From positions 1 to 22,726 of the forward strand of contig NW_025955518.1 of assembly GCF_022376445.1 (NCBI RefSeq): 22,726 bases of DNA, read 5' to 3'. Below are positions 1-10,767 of the stretch, piece by piece (the stretch's first letter is position 1; the number at the start of each line of letters is the position of its first letter). This DNA comes from Fomitopsis serialis. Its lineage: Eukaryota > Basidiomycota > Agaricomycetes > Polyporales > Fomitopsidaceae. The notes beneath the pieces were generated by a model. The model did no database searches, had not been told where the DNA came from, and was given only the letters and a program-made list of their open reading frames with translations. Both the position numbers and the translations under genes were made by a program.

Positions 1-3000
1 AGTCTTTTCCTGTAGAACACTTAACACCCGATACAGCATCCACGATAGAGTCATACCAGGCCAGATCTGTTCGGATGCGTCTGGGGTGCCCTCCGGATCG
101 TCGATGATAACATGTTGCGGCGTGTCCCACCTGCCCAGAGGTTGAGCGCAATGCATAACCACAGGCGCGAAGTGCATACCGTCCGAAACACAGATCGAAG
201 CCTCCCATAAACGCTATGGCTTGATCTATCACGCACATCTTCTCGTGCTGGTAGGAATGCAATGAGGGCGCCGATCGGAAATCCATCCAGGAGACTTACA
301 TGCGCCCAATAGAAGGTGCCCGTCATAAAATGCGATGGCGACCGTTGGACCATGATATTGGGGTGTAGCGCTGTAAGCCTCTGCTTAGTATAACTTTAAC
401 ATATGATCAATAAGTATTAGCTCGTATGAAACACAATACACTTGCTTGCTGTCGGTCGGTGTAGTCCTATTAGACACCTCTTGGCTGTTGACAATTATGA
501 GATTTACACCTCGAAACTGAGTTGATGCACCTACTAGAGGATGATGTAGATCTTGACACCTTCTTTCGCTTTACGTTCAAGGAGATTGTCCAGGCGATAC
601 TTAGGCATCCCGGGCCGACGCATTTGAAGCTCTGGAATAATGAGGTTGGTTGACATTCGGTAGAGCAATGCTGTTTTTATACTCACCGGGAGATAGCCAC
701 CAATCATGAATGTAGATACTCTCCGTCGCCAGCAGTATAGCACGAGAAAGGTTCCAAAAGTAGTCACGCTGACGAGGCACAATGAGTCAGTCACATAATT
801 TGATTGTACGGGGGACTCACGCCATCGACCAGCCATTGTGCTGCAACATTGAGACGAATGGGGGCAAAACTGTCGAATCTGTTCTTGCCCGTGTAGTGAC
901 AATCCCTGGCAACTCGCTCGAGCGCGGCGATCCACTGAAGCATCTGACGCTGTGGATGTGTCGTCATCCAAGGTCTTCAATTCTCTCGCGTTATATAACG
1001 TACCTCGTTCTTGGCATAGAGCTTGAGTCGCATCTGAGAATTCTCGACGTAGAAGGTATGTTTCGACACCTCGTTCGCCCTCAGCCGCTTCTTGTTGTTC
1101 ACCTCCTGCTCGTCGTGCTTGTATTCATCGAGATCTTCTGGTCCTAGCAATGGGTTGGTGTTCGTCGACGGATCCAGCATGGGTGTTACCGGTCTCGAAG
1201 AGGACGATGTCGACGATCTCCAAGCGGTGGACGCAGACGGTCTGTGGTGCCCTGGATCGGTATCGGCATGGCCATCGCCATGATGGGCATCCCCGTTCCC
1301 GTTCGCCTGTTTCTCGTTGACGTTCGACGCAGACCGGGACTTCTCAGGGTTATGATGATGAATATGGAGGACCTTCTCGATATGACTTTTGATCGAGCCC
1401 ATCTTGTGCCAGGTGTGTGGATGATGCGGCTCGGGGCGCTCGACCATGGCGCCTTCGTGTCCTATTGGCTGCACCTCTTCTGGATGATCGCCTTCGAAGT
1501 GCTGGAGAAGGTTCAGACCCTGTCGGTAATATCGCGTCGGTCGCTCGATCTTGAACTCGGTGTCGATCAAGAAGACGTCCCAAACGGTTAGCTGCGCGGC
1601 GCGTACAGATCAGCGGCGTTCTGTGTACCAATTTAAATAACACGGCACCTCTCCGATCTCTTCATGCACGACTAGATAGCTGTCCCGCACTGAGCACCAC
1701 TTCGGCGTCTTCCGCTCACGCCAGGAGGTCGCTCGACGCCCGAGACTACCCTTGTTGCCTATGGCCTCGATTCGTAGCATACCTGCTTTGTACTGGGCGC
1801 CGCCCGACTGCGCAAGTGACACCATAAGGGAGCTAATTTCAAGGAAACCTGCAAGACGGTTTGCAGACGGGTGCCACATCTATACGCGGCGTCAGTCCAG
1901 CTAGAAAGTTTCTTCAATACAAACGAACTGACGACTGCGCGTATAAGGCCAATCAGGTAGTTCTCGAGCGCTTCACGTTGCAAGCGTGCAAAGTCAGCTC
2001 GTCCGACGTCTCGCCCCCGCTCTTTCAAGAACTTGAAGTAGGGTAGGCCTACACCTGCAGTTAGCATGAACCCACACGAAAGATTGTGCTGCACATACTC
2101 ATCATGGGAAAGTCTGGCAGTGTGTCCACGTTGCGGAAATACGCGTTCGAGACGGCGTAATGAGCATGAAGCGACAAAAACTCGCGCAGCTGTCGATACA
2201 CCACCCATCGCACGGCACCGTTCGCGTACTCGCACTCGATGCGAAAGACGGCCTTGTTGCCGTGAAGCGGGTGCAAGCTATCACTGACGCGAATGCGCAA
2301 GCGGTGGAAGAGGATGGGCACGCGCCTATGGTCTCGCTCGTCGCGTTCAAACCATAGTCTTAGGACGAGCGCGGACAAGCCCCCTGCGATCAGCTCGTCG
2401 GTAATGTTCACCGACTGCGGGACTACCGCGGATGCCTGAGCCGGCTGATGGCTCTTGTTCTGGGATGCAATCTGTGGGATGAGGGAGCGCAGCCGATTCC
2501 ACTTCGGAGCGACGTTCGGATGTTGTTCAGACTGGCTGCGCTGGATGTGCGGCATAGACCGTGAATGCCGAGCGTGATAGCTAGACGGACTGCCGGACGC
2601 TTGCGGTGTGCTGGGGTCCACGGTAGGGCTCCCGACCTTGTCATGTTTCTCGTTCGCCTCCGGTTCCACGCCTTCCTCTGCCCTGCCCTTGTCCTTGACC
2701 TCAGAACGCTGTTCCTTGTCTTCCTCGCCGCCTTCAACCAGCCAACGAAAATGGGATTGTTCCTCTCGCGGCGTGTCCAGCCGCTTCTTCATCGCGTTCC
2801 AAATATCATGGCCAGCGGCGCTATCGCGTCTTCTGGCCATTTTCTCAGCCCTCTGGCGTTCGCGCTCGCGCTGATGCGGATCCTGGTACTGCATGGCATC
2901 CCGGAAAGGAATGGTGGTACGAAAGTCACAAGTGCGGTCAGGACCTTCGTCCTCGTCCTCCCCAGGCGGTCCGTGGGGCTCCGACGCACGCTTTTGGTGG

Positions 3001-3455
3001 ATACGTGAATCAAAGCCACCGGGCTGTGAGAGTGAGTAGCTCCGCGAGATCGACCGAGGGGGACCTGTGCGTCCAGAAGGGGTGTTGGGAGGTGGCAGAC
3101 GAACACCGGAAAGTGACGACCGCCGCCGCCTATGCTTGGCCTGCTCACGCGAGATCAACGGAGATGGGGGTTCGTCGTCTTCTTCTGGTGAGTCCGTTCG
3201 ACGAGAGGCCTCCTGGACCTGCGAAACCGCAGTCGGGTCTGCTTCGCCGTGCTCATGTGGCGGCGGTTGCTCATTCTCGTTGCCTTGGACCGCTTCAGGA
3301 TTCACAAGCCGCTCGGCTTGGTCAGTGTTGCCAAGAGGCGGTGTTAGAGGATGCTCTGGAAGGTCCTGGTCTGCCTCGTGGTCCTGTAGACGGTGTTCCA
3401 CGGCATCATGAACGATGTCGACGAGGGTGTGCGGAGGTCGTGCGATGCTAGCCAT
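1..3455 (-). CDS. SPO14: Phospholipase D, PX-PH type (Spo14/PLD1-like), 5' part
   Basis: This enzyme hydrolyses phosphatidylcholine to phosphatidic acid and choline at membranes. Eleven exons can be joined in frame: 2099-3455, 1933-2054, 1649-1879, 1004-1591, 821-949, 687-768, 535-631, 442-484, 300-380, 180-247 and 57-130, giving about 957 residues. The gene runs off the left edge inside an intron. The first ~375 residues are polar and probably disordered. A PX domain follows at about 380-495, then a PH domain (about 500-790) interrupted by a His/Ser-rich insertion. The catalytic part begins after it, with the block IYIHDWWLSPELQMRR. The first HKD motif (H-x-K-x4-D) is at about 911-918, assembled across the intron 248-299 (WAH joined to HEKMCVID). 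The second HKD lies outside the window. The start at 3455 is the first ATG of the open frame. The junction at 442/380 is the least certain because a few family residues seem missing there. Identification is firm. Confidence 0.93.
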
Positions 3456-3875
3456 CGCGACGACAGCTGCTGCTACACACGAAGATGGCCGTCAAGATGC
3501 AGGGGACAATCGTTATGCAGCAAGTATCAGAGAAATAACATACAGCACAGTCAAACGAGAGACAAGATAGTCGGAGGAGATATGGCAGACGACGTCCTTC
3601 AAGTAGCGTTCGTCACGTACCCCGCCTCAGCGCGACACGCCCCAGCCACAGCGGGGATTAAATTTGGCAGATCTTGAGGTCATAACCTCCCAAAAGGATC
3701 ACTCGTGAGCGCGTGCATTATGTAAGCCATAGGCGTTCAAACCGGCTCCACTCAACACATTGACAATTCAGCAAGTTCACTCAAAGTTCATTGGCAGGCA
3801 AGTCCCCGCAGCGCCTCAGCTTCTTACCCAGTGCGAACGGTGTCGTTACGATCATCCCTTGCTCGTAGCTCCAGG
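3456..3875. other. Divergent intergenic region, PLD / PHD protein
   Basis: About 420 nt separate the divergent start codons of the phospholipase D and PHD-finger genes, so it should hold both promoters. I see no convincing TATA box, RNA gene or repeat. The open frame can be extended upstream of the PHD start only with a GTG codon at 3831, which is not a plausible eukaryotic start. Confidence 0.5.
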
Positions 3876-5682
3876 ATGTCTGCACCTTTGATCACACGAA
3901 AAGCATGTGTACGATGTGGAGAGACTATGAATACACCCATCAAGTTCCTTATCGAGTGCTGCAAGTGTCAACGCGTTTGGCATCACCGTGAGTCATTCGA
4001 GCCAAACATCACTCCGTCCTCTCTTAGCTCACTGAACATCACCCAGCATGCCACATCCCACCTATCTCCGAAGCAGAGATTCTGCGTCGTATCGAGGCCG
4101 ACGAACAAGGCCAGTCTGCAGACGGACTTGACACTTGGGTCTGTAAACGATGTTCGAAACAATTGGCGTCCAGAAAAGAGGTATCTAGTGCGCTTGTGAC
4201 ATCTGCAGAAGTCGTGGAGGTTGCATCCTTCTCCAAGCGTCCCGTCGAGAAGTCGCCACTGCTCCCACAGATTGTCCCACAGATGTCACTATCAACTCAG
4301 TCTGCAAGGCCCATCAACTTCGCGCAGCCCGATCGACCCGGCCTCAGAGAAGCCCGTCAGGAGCACAATACTATCAACACACAAGCGACGCGAATGCCTC
4401 ACTCGGAGACCCATCACCGGGGAACTCCACAGATAGACCTGCTGCATCCGCCGCAAACGAAACGAGCAACGAAGGCCGCGGTCCGTCACGGACTCGAGGT
4501 CAGCGTTCCTGCAACCCATACACCTTCTGTAAAGGCGGACGTCGCGCGATCTGACCAGCTGCGGTCCGCTGCCTCAGCGCCAAATGTAACTGCGATCGTA
4601 AGTTGTCGTGTTGGTGCTCAGTCCGTCTTACAGCTGAGCCACCTGCTGTCCAGAAGACCCAGCCGCTGCACCACAACTCACAGTCTGTATCACCCGATCC
4701 CCCGACTGAGCGTTCTTCGCCCATTTCTTTTTTAGCATCCTCATCAGCACCTTCCCCTCCATCTTCACGTTCTCCGAGTGCTGTTATGGCACCGCGGTCC
4801 TTTCATGGATCGTCGCGTCTATCAACGCCTGCCTCCGATGGCACATTCCAACATCCATCATCTCTACCGCCGTCGACATCCCCTTCTGCCTCCCCTTTAC
4901 CGGAAATTGCGACGTCCCCGACTCTCCGCCCAAGTCCGCCACGAATCCCATACGTAATGAAGGGGAAAGAGAAAATGCCAGATTTCCGCGCTATCTCATC
5001 CAGCCTCCGAGCAGCAGGAAAGTTGCATGGCCCGCCTGTCTTGGACGAGGTTCTCCAGCACCGAGACGAGGGGTCAGAATCAGACGGAGAGACAACGCCG
5101 CGCCCCTCGGTGACCAGCATGTCGGAAGGGCGCGACACGCACGACATAGACGATATGTATGCCACGCCTCCTCCCGAATCTACGCGTTCGCGCAGTCGGT
5201 ACGACACGCACGATATCGACGACATGTATGCGACTGCCGAGCCGGAACAACGCAGGCATCGCGCAGACACGCATGACATCGATGACATGTATGCCGTACC
5301 TGCGCCGGTACGTGCTCCGGTTCGGTACGACACCCACAATATCGACGACATGTATGCAACGCCCCCACCTGCACCCATTCCTCCTACTGCGGCTTCTCGC
5401 CGAGTTGTGGACTCGAGAAACGAGGGTCGCCTCTCACAACGTTCATCTGAACAAGAGAAGCCAGGGCTACGTCTGGTCTTTGATTGGCAGGACGAACGAT
5501 ATCCGAGAGGAAAAGGTGACGAGATCTTCACGATGCTGGAAGATCGGAAGAAGCGGATTGAGTTGCGCAAGGGAGGCGCTGAGACGAGAAAGCCAAGGAA
5601 ACTAGGTGTAACGCAACGGCTTGGGAAGAAGGACAGACAACGAAAGGAAGGTGAAGTTCTGAGCTTCTATGTCGCTTTCTAA
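3876..5682 (+). CDS. PHD-finger protein with DTHDIDDMYA repeats
   Basis: Three exons, 3876-3987, 4047-4597 and 4654-5682, give about 563 residues. The N-terminus is a C4HC3 PHD finger: C11-x2-C14, C28-x2-C31, H36-x2-C39 and C70-x2-C73. The intron at 3988-4046 joins the sixth ligand in frame. PHD fingers usually read histone H3 tails, so a nuclear chromatin role is inferred. Residues ~75-370 are Ser/Pro-rich and low in complexity. Four copies of DTHDIDDMYA or DTHNIDDMYA follow at about residues 382-456. The C-terminus is charged, with a block around GLRLVFDWQDERYPRGKGDE that looks conserved. The second intron (4598-4653, donor GTAAGT) is chosen because it restores the frame; an acceptor at 4638 is also frame-compatible. 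I recognise no orthologue outside fungi. The PHD call is strong; the exact function is unknown. Confidence 0.8.
5134..5358 (+). repeat. Four-copy DTHDIDDMYA coding repeat
   Basis: Four 30-nt units start at 5134, 5203, 5266 and 5329, with spacings of 69, 63 and 63 nt, all in the reading frame of the PHD protein. Three encode DTHDIDDMYA and the last DTHNIDDMYA. Linkers are variable, rich in Pro, Arg and Ser. Synonymous codon differences between copies (for example ATA/ATC for Ile, GAT/GAC for Asp) indicate that the peptide rather than the DNA is being kept. Confidence 0.9.
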
Positions 5683-6085
5683 TTTGCCAGTGCCAAGCCA
5701 TGGTGCCTACTAAATTCCCATGGCAATCGAGGGTCATCGATCCGGCTTTCATCTCATTGTTGTATTAATGCATGCTTCCGAATAAGCACTATGTTTCAAG
5801 CATTTATAATGTGGGGTAGGCACAAGTCAGATGACGATGGTCCCAAGGTGCCTGTATCTCCGGCGGCGTGTGCCACGAGCGCTTGTGGCGAGCGTACAGT
5901 AGCCTCGTGTTGAATCGATCAGATCTGGCCAGATCGGGATCGTGGACGTGATTAGTGGCGCACACAACAAACTTCAACTTCGTGATTGACTCGTATGCAT
6001 CTACCATGTCCTGCTCTACTGCACAACGCTGTTCAAGCAAAACTCACTCTGTGTGCTGTCTGAATATAAGCTGAACTCACAAGGG
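5683..6085. other. Intergenic region, PHD protein / SET-Tad3
   Basis: About 400 nt between two genes transcribed in the same direction. It should hold the 3' UTR of the PHD gene and the promoter of the SET-Tad3 gene. I see no RNA gene or repeat. A minus-strand open frame at 5804-6040 has no recognisable content. Confidence 0.4.
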
Positions 6086-7956
6086 ATGGCAGGGAGTCGT
6101 GTAGAATGGAACAAAGATACTGCCGTGCATTCTCGGGCTCCAGAGCATCTCAATAGCAGTGGCCTTCGCATCGGTCATTCTTCCGGAAAGGGCAGAGGCG
6201 TGTACGGTAGGATTACCTCCTTGATTGATTGCAATTGAACCGACAGTGCTGAGCCTATATGTATCTTCAGCTGCTCGGACCCTCGAGCCCCGCACGGTCG
6301 TCGAGATCAGTCCCGTGCTCCTCTTCTCCAAAGCGGAGTACGAAGAGCATAGCCGCCACACCCTGTTGGACCACTACACATTTAGGTGGAGAGATGGTCG
6401 CATGGCTCTAGCCCTTGGATTAGGTCCGTGTAAGATTGAAGGCCTCGAACGTCTGATCATATTGACGCTTGCCAATTCCAGGATCACTCTTCAATCACTC
6501 GCAACAGCCCAACGTATCGTATACACTGGACACTGAAACAGAATCCATACGATACACGACTACTCGCCGGATACAAGAAGGCGACGAACTCTGTATATTC
6601 TACGGGCACAAACTGTGGTTCGATACAGTGGATGCAGCACCGACCGAACCGCCGGCCGAAGACCCTGATGACGGGTGGGGAGGACTCGCCGGCATCGAGC
6701 ATGACCAAACCGAAATATCACCACTGGACAGACAAATTCTGCAGTACGCTGATGGCAACCCGCAAAGTGTCATCGCGGAAGACGAGCTACCATTCACACG
6801 TATCAAGCTAGTGCGCGATGACGAAGAAGATGAGCTCAGTGCCGTCATTACGCGTCAGTGTTCCTTCCGGGAAGCGTCGTCTTATCGACTCATGTCCTGT
6901 ATACAGAGCCGGCATGGGTTGCCGATGTACCAGATGCTCGGCATACGGCGACCCTGCTGAGGTACGTTACTTCGGCCTTCATATAACAGCCTGTTTCTCA
7001 TCCGTAAATAGCTGGCTGAAGAAGAGCGGACTCGAGACTCCCACGATGTCGCACCTGAAGAGGATCCGGAAGCAAGACAGCAAACTGACCATCCTCCTCG
7101 CGCTCACGTCAGAGTGCCCGCAAGTCCCTACGCTACCCGACATCCCCGGATTGTCGGAACCGTACACCGTAGAAGTACCCTGCACGGTTGCCCTGACGCA
7201 GGTCTCGCTGAAGCATAAGAACACATTTTGGCCGACCACATATGCGCCGAGGCGGAAGGGCGAAGTCGAAGAATGGACGCGAGGCAGGATGCTCTGGGCT
7301 TGTGAAGCCATGAAACGAGTCGTGCAGGAAGCGCAGGAGAAAGGGCGGCAGGGCGAGGTACGCGGATCTAGAATGGCTGGAGGGAGCTTCTTCGCTTATC
7401 TCGGGACTTGCAGCTACCGATCGCAGCATATGTACCGGTTCCATATGAGGAGGAAGCTGCGTACGCAGCACAGCTACCGGTTCCTTTCCTGGGCCATGAT
7501 ACCAGGACTTCTACCAACCATCCCCTCCGCCACGCTGTCCTCAATACCATCCGCTCCATCGCTGACTATCGCGCTTCGTCCTCCACTCCGATACCCCCTA
7601 CGCCTTCTCCACCCCCATCGGAATCCTCTGCATCCATTCTTCTCCCCAATGCAACCCGCCCCTCGACACCCGTGCCAATGGAAGCGCAGGCGCCTCGGAA
7701 CGGCGCCCACTACCTGCTCACTTCTCTCACACTGTTCACGACGCACGAGCCATGTATTATGTGCAGCATGGCACTGCTGCATTCGCGTGTCAAGGAGGTC
7801 ATCTATTTAGTTCCGATGTCCGGGACCGGGGGATGTGGGAGTGCCGCGTGTGTGCCGGCCCTGAAGGGTGTAAACCATAGGTACAACGTGGGGAGTTGGA
7901 AGGGATGCGATAGCGCACTCGAAGGGATTACGGTTCAGGGTGACCTGGACGCATGA
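6086..7956 (+). CDS. TAD3: SET domain-Tad3 (ADAT3-like) fusion protein
   Basis: Six exons, 6086-6206, 6271-6423, 6482-6853, 6907-6961, 7012-7357 and 7414-7956, give 529 residues with every junction in frame. Residues ~30-140 are a SET domain: GKGRGVY, then GSLFNHSQQPNV (NHxxxPN), then EGDELCIFYGHKLWF with the usual Tyr. From ~200 the protein reads as Tad3/ADAT3: SHLKRIRK, the WPTTYAP block, and a deaminase fold with H389-A390-V391 and P462-C463-x2-C466. Tad3 is the non-catalytic partner of Tad2 in A34-to-I34 editing of tRNA anticodons. Val in place of the catalytic Glu (HAV, not HAE) is typical of Tad3 and argues against independent deaminase activity. What the SET part methylates, if anything, is unknown. 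The start at 6086 is the first ATG in the exon. Two separate genes are unlikely because the splice phases run through without a stop. Confidence 0.85.
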
Positions 7957-8110
7957 GGATAGATTGTAGAACTCGCCGCAGCAATACGTAGAGAGCAGTC
8001 AATGAGAACTAAGTAAAGGCGACGTTGCCGTGATCAGAAGCCTGCGAGATGTTTCAGTCCGGAGAAAGGCGTGCGGCGCCGGGGCACGGTACGGGACGAT
8101 GCCACCTCCA

Positions 8111-8888
8111 TCACCCCCAATCAGCTCTGAGGAGGTCGAGCATGATATTACAACTGTCATCTGCTTGGCCTCGGAGGTCGTGCAGTTCCTCTGCAGTAGC
8201 GCCGATCTCCTCTGGCAATGTTTCCTCTGCCGGTGTAACGTCTTCCGTGTCAACATCAGTGAACAATGGTGATGCCGGATCTGCCTGTGTCGGGTCGTCC
8301 GATTCCGCCATCATGGATGCTTCATCTGACGCAGACAGACTCTGTGAGAGTTCCCTGCCATTCGGACTCGGTGCAGCAGTCGTAGGCAGAGGGGTGACTG
8401 TCGTGTCGCCCCTTCTGAATGTCCGGAGGCCCGTCCGTGATATTCGCAGTTTGCTTGGGCAATTCGGATCTGGACACGCGACGTCACTGTCGGTGGACAT
8501 CCAATCGTAAGGAGACGAGACGCGTTGCTTGGCCGCAAGTAGAGGAAGCACGGCGCCTTGTACAACCATTGATGAGAACATCATGTCGGCATAAAGATCT
8601 ACGGGTTTTGAGAACATCGGCTGACCTACCTAGTGAGTATATGGAGAAGCCTTGTCCAGGCGGGAGCCTGAGCATCTCCCCTTCCATTGTAAAGTGATCA
8701 CCGGCTTTGGCTCCGCACATGATGCGCTTTCCTGATGGGCAAATCACTTCGACTCGGAGGTCGTATAACTGAAAGCTGTGGTTTGCGTCCGGCGTTGTAC
8801 TCCCTATCATCATACGGGTGGTACTGCGGCCGTCCGTGATCTCGGCATTCGCACTTGGCTGAAGCTTTGCGGCGCTATCGATCTGCAT
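8111..8888 (-). CDS. TIGR04076-like small protein with acidic tail
   Basis: Two exons (8630-8888 and 8111-8556; intron 8557-8629) give about 234 residues. Residues ~40-125 resemble the small TIGR04076 family known mainly from prokaryotes: LYDLRVEVI near the start, an invariant-looking EGEMLRLPPGQGFSIYSLG, then DVACPDPN and a closing KLRISRTG. The function of that family is not established. The C-terminal ~90 residues are acidic and probably disordered. The intron joins the two halves of the domain in phase 1. The start at 8888 is the first ATG of the open frame; a GT-AG reading just upstream (AG at about 8883-8884) could give an alternative 5' exon. Its 3' end faces that of the SET-Tad3 gene, 154 nt away. 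Family assignment is from memory of the motif order. Confidence 0.65.
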
Positions 8889-9300
8889 GTGCAGTCAAGC
8901 CCGCATCAACCTATCGTACCATGCCATAACATACATCTTCAGTCAATTCTCAGCATCGAAGCTTTGACTCACTGAGACTAGTTCAAGATGAAGGTCGAAA
9001 GCAAGAGAGGTGGATAGACGCCTAGCCGTCGAGCGCTGCGTCAACGACCGGACCCACAAATCAAGTGGGCAGCAGGCTGCTAATTAGAAGCATCAAGAAC
9101 ACCAATCATAACATAACCAGTTCTCTGCGTGAGATACATCGATTGGTGGGACGTTTGGTACTGGTACAAGCTGTGCTCCTCATATCCAATTATACGTATG
9201 ACTCCCATATGTTCACCGTAAGCTACGTATCTGGGGAGGCATCTCAACCCATCGGTCTCGTTAATTTGGGACTGCAATAATGAGCACACACCTCGGGCAT
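8889..9300. other. Intergenic region between two minus-strand genes
   Basis: About 410 nt between the start of the TIGR04076-like gene and the end of the SIKE-like gene. It is less GC-rich than the flanking exons. I see no recognisable RNA gene, repeat or conserved open frame; it presumably holds a promoter and a 3' UTR. Confidence 0.4.
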
Positions 9301-10556
9301 TCATTGGCCGTTCAACTGCGTCCTCATCTTATACGAGCCGAACGGACCCACAGTCCCCGGCGGACCGCCCAGCTTCCTCCCACCAGGTCTCACTGTTGCC
9401 GTCGAAGAAGCAACCGACAGCGCTGGTGACGCTCTACCGTCCTCGTTGATCTCAGCCAACTCCTGGCCTGGCCTCCGCGCTAATGGCGCGGCGGGCATAG
9501 GAGCCGTCTCAGCGTTCAGGACGCCTCGCAGGAGTATCCGCAGCTCCTCGTTCTCCCGTTCCAGGCGCGCGAGCTCACTCTCGCGTTCGAGAGCCCACTC
9601 TGTGGCGATGATCCTCCTGTGCAGTTTCTCGGGGTCGTCATCGTCCTCGACCTCTAAGAGTTCGGATTCGCTGCCTCCCGGAGAGCCCTCCTTCGTGGGT
9701 TCGACACCGTCATCAGTCGGGCCTTCGCCCGGTTGAGGTCCCAAGGAAGGGGGTGGAGGTATATGAGATGTCGACGCAACCGGCCCAGATGATGCATCTA
9801 CTGCCATTGCGGCCTCGCATGAAGAGACGTCTTCGCCGTTGAATTTTTTCATGAGGGCACGCAGCAGCCGGCCAAGCCGTGCTAAGCTCTCGGAGCGTGA
9901 GTTGTTCGCCGATAGGGCGGCGTCGAGGGCTTCCGTTTCGCGTTGTACGATCGCACTCTCGTATTCGCGTAGAAGTGCAAGCTCGCGCTGCTGTACTTCG
10001 TACTAGACGGCGGGAGTTGAGGAGGCGATCAGACCGAATGCGGGTAAAGACTCACGGCGCGGGCACGGAATTGACTCATGACGTTCTCCAAAGTTTGTTC
10101 ATACTCTCGTATCAGGGCGTTCAGTTGCCTGTTGTCGTTCTGTAATGTCTGGTTATCTGCGGTCATCGCAGTGTTCATGCGCTCGAGCTCTGCCTCGTAG
10201 ACTTCTGCTTGAAAGTTCAGAAAACCTGACCACGGCTATGAGGGGGGATGACAACCTTTTGGCTGGTCTAAATTGAATCTAGCAATGCGTGAGGATAGGA
10301 AATGACGAACACAGAGGACTAGCTTACCGTCTCAGAACAAAACCCGTCTGCGAGTGAACAGATTGACTCTAAGTCATCATGGTCAGCAGGAGCATGTTGC
10401 ACACTTGACAAGCATGCGCACCTTCACACCACTCGTGAGGTTATGAATAGAAATAGACACTGAGCGGTTCTGGGTAAGCTGTTCAGAGACCTCCGTGAGG
10501 AGGGACCATATCCGCATGATGTCTTGTTCTCCATTCGTTGAATCCATCACGACCAT
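9301..10556 (-). CDS. Coiled-coil protein, SIKE/FGFR1OP2-like (STRIPAK)
   Basis: The simplest in-frame model has exons 10422-10556, 10056-10235 and 9301-10002, about 338 residues. The body is a long coiled coil: YEAELERMNTAMTADN, then LIREYEQTLENVMSQFR, then VQQRELALLREYESA, and near the end ERESELARLERENEELR. The ENxxL...EYExxLExxMSxFR pattern resembles SIKE and FGFR1OP2, accessory subunits of the STRIPAK phosphatase-kinase complex (SCI1 in Sordaria), so a signalling-scaffold role is inferred. The C-terminus is Pro/Gly/acidic and disordered. The 5' end is unresolved. The frame stays open upstream of the ATG at 10556 to a stop at about 10629-10631, with no AG acceptor between. A 20-nt candidate micro-exon (10328-10347) has good splice sites on both sides but breaks this frame. 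It diverges from the SAP gene, with only about 210 nt between starts. Confidence 0.6.
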
Positions 10557-10767
10557 GCCCTTCACTAAAGCGGCCAGTCCAAGAAGCAACCCAGAGGTTA
10601 GGTAAGAATGGGGATGTGCAGGGGCCAGTCACAGGCGCGCTCGGTGGCGACGCGTCTGTGGCTGTTGGCATCACGTGCATTATTTATTGGAGCCCCAGAC
10701 GCGTCTTCCAGCCAGGACCAGGACACCTAGTTACCGCCATTATCGACATTCTGACCACGATCTACTC

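Noticed and set aside
4803..5570. 255-codon minus-strand frame opposite the PHD protein
   Set aside because: It mirrors the DTHDIDDMYA repeats in antisense (recurrent CVSYR-like strings) and has no independent support.
5804..6040. 78-codon minus-strand frame between genes
   Set aside because: No family character, no splice context, and it lies where a 3' UTR and a promoter are expected.
6469..6960. SET part and Tad3 part as two separate genes
   Set aside because: Introns at 6854-6906 and 6962-7011 have good splice sites and consistent phases, joining the two parts without a stop or a new promoter.
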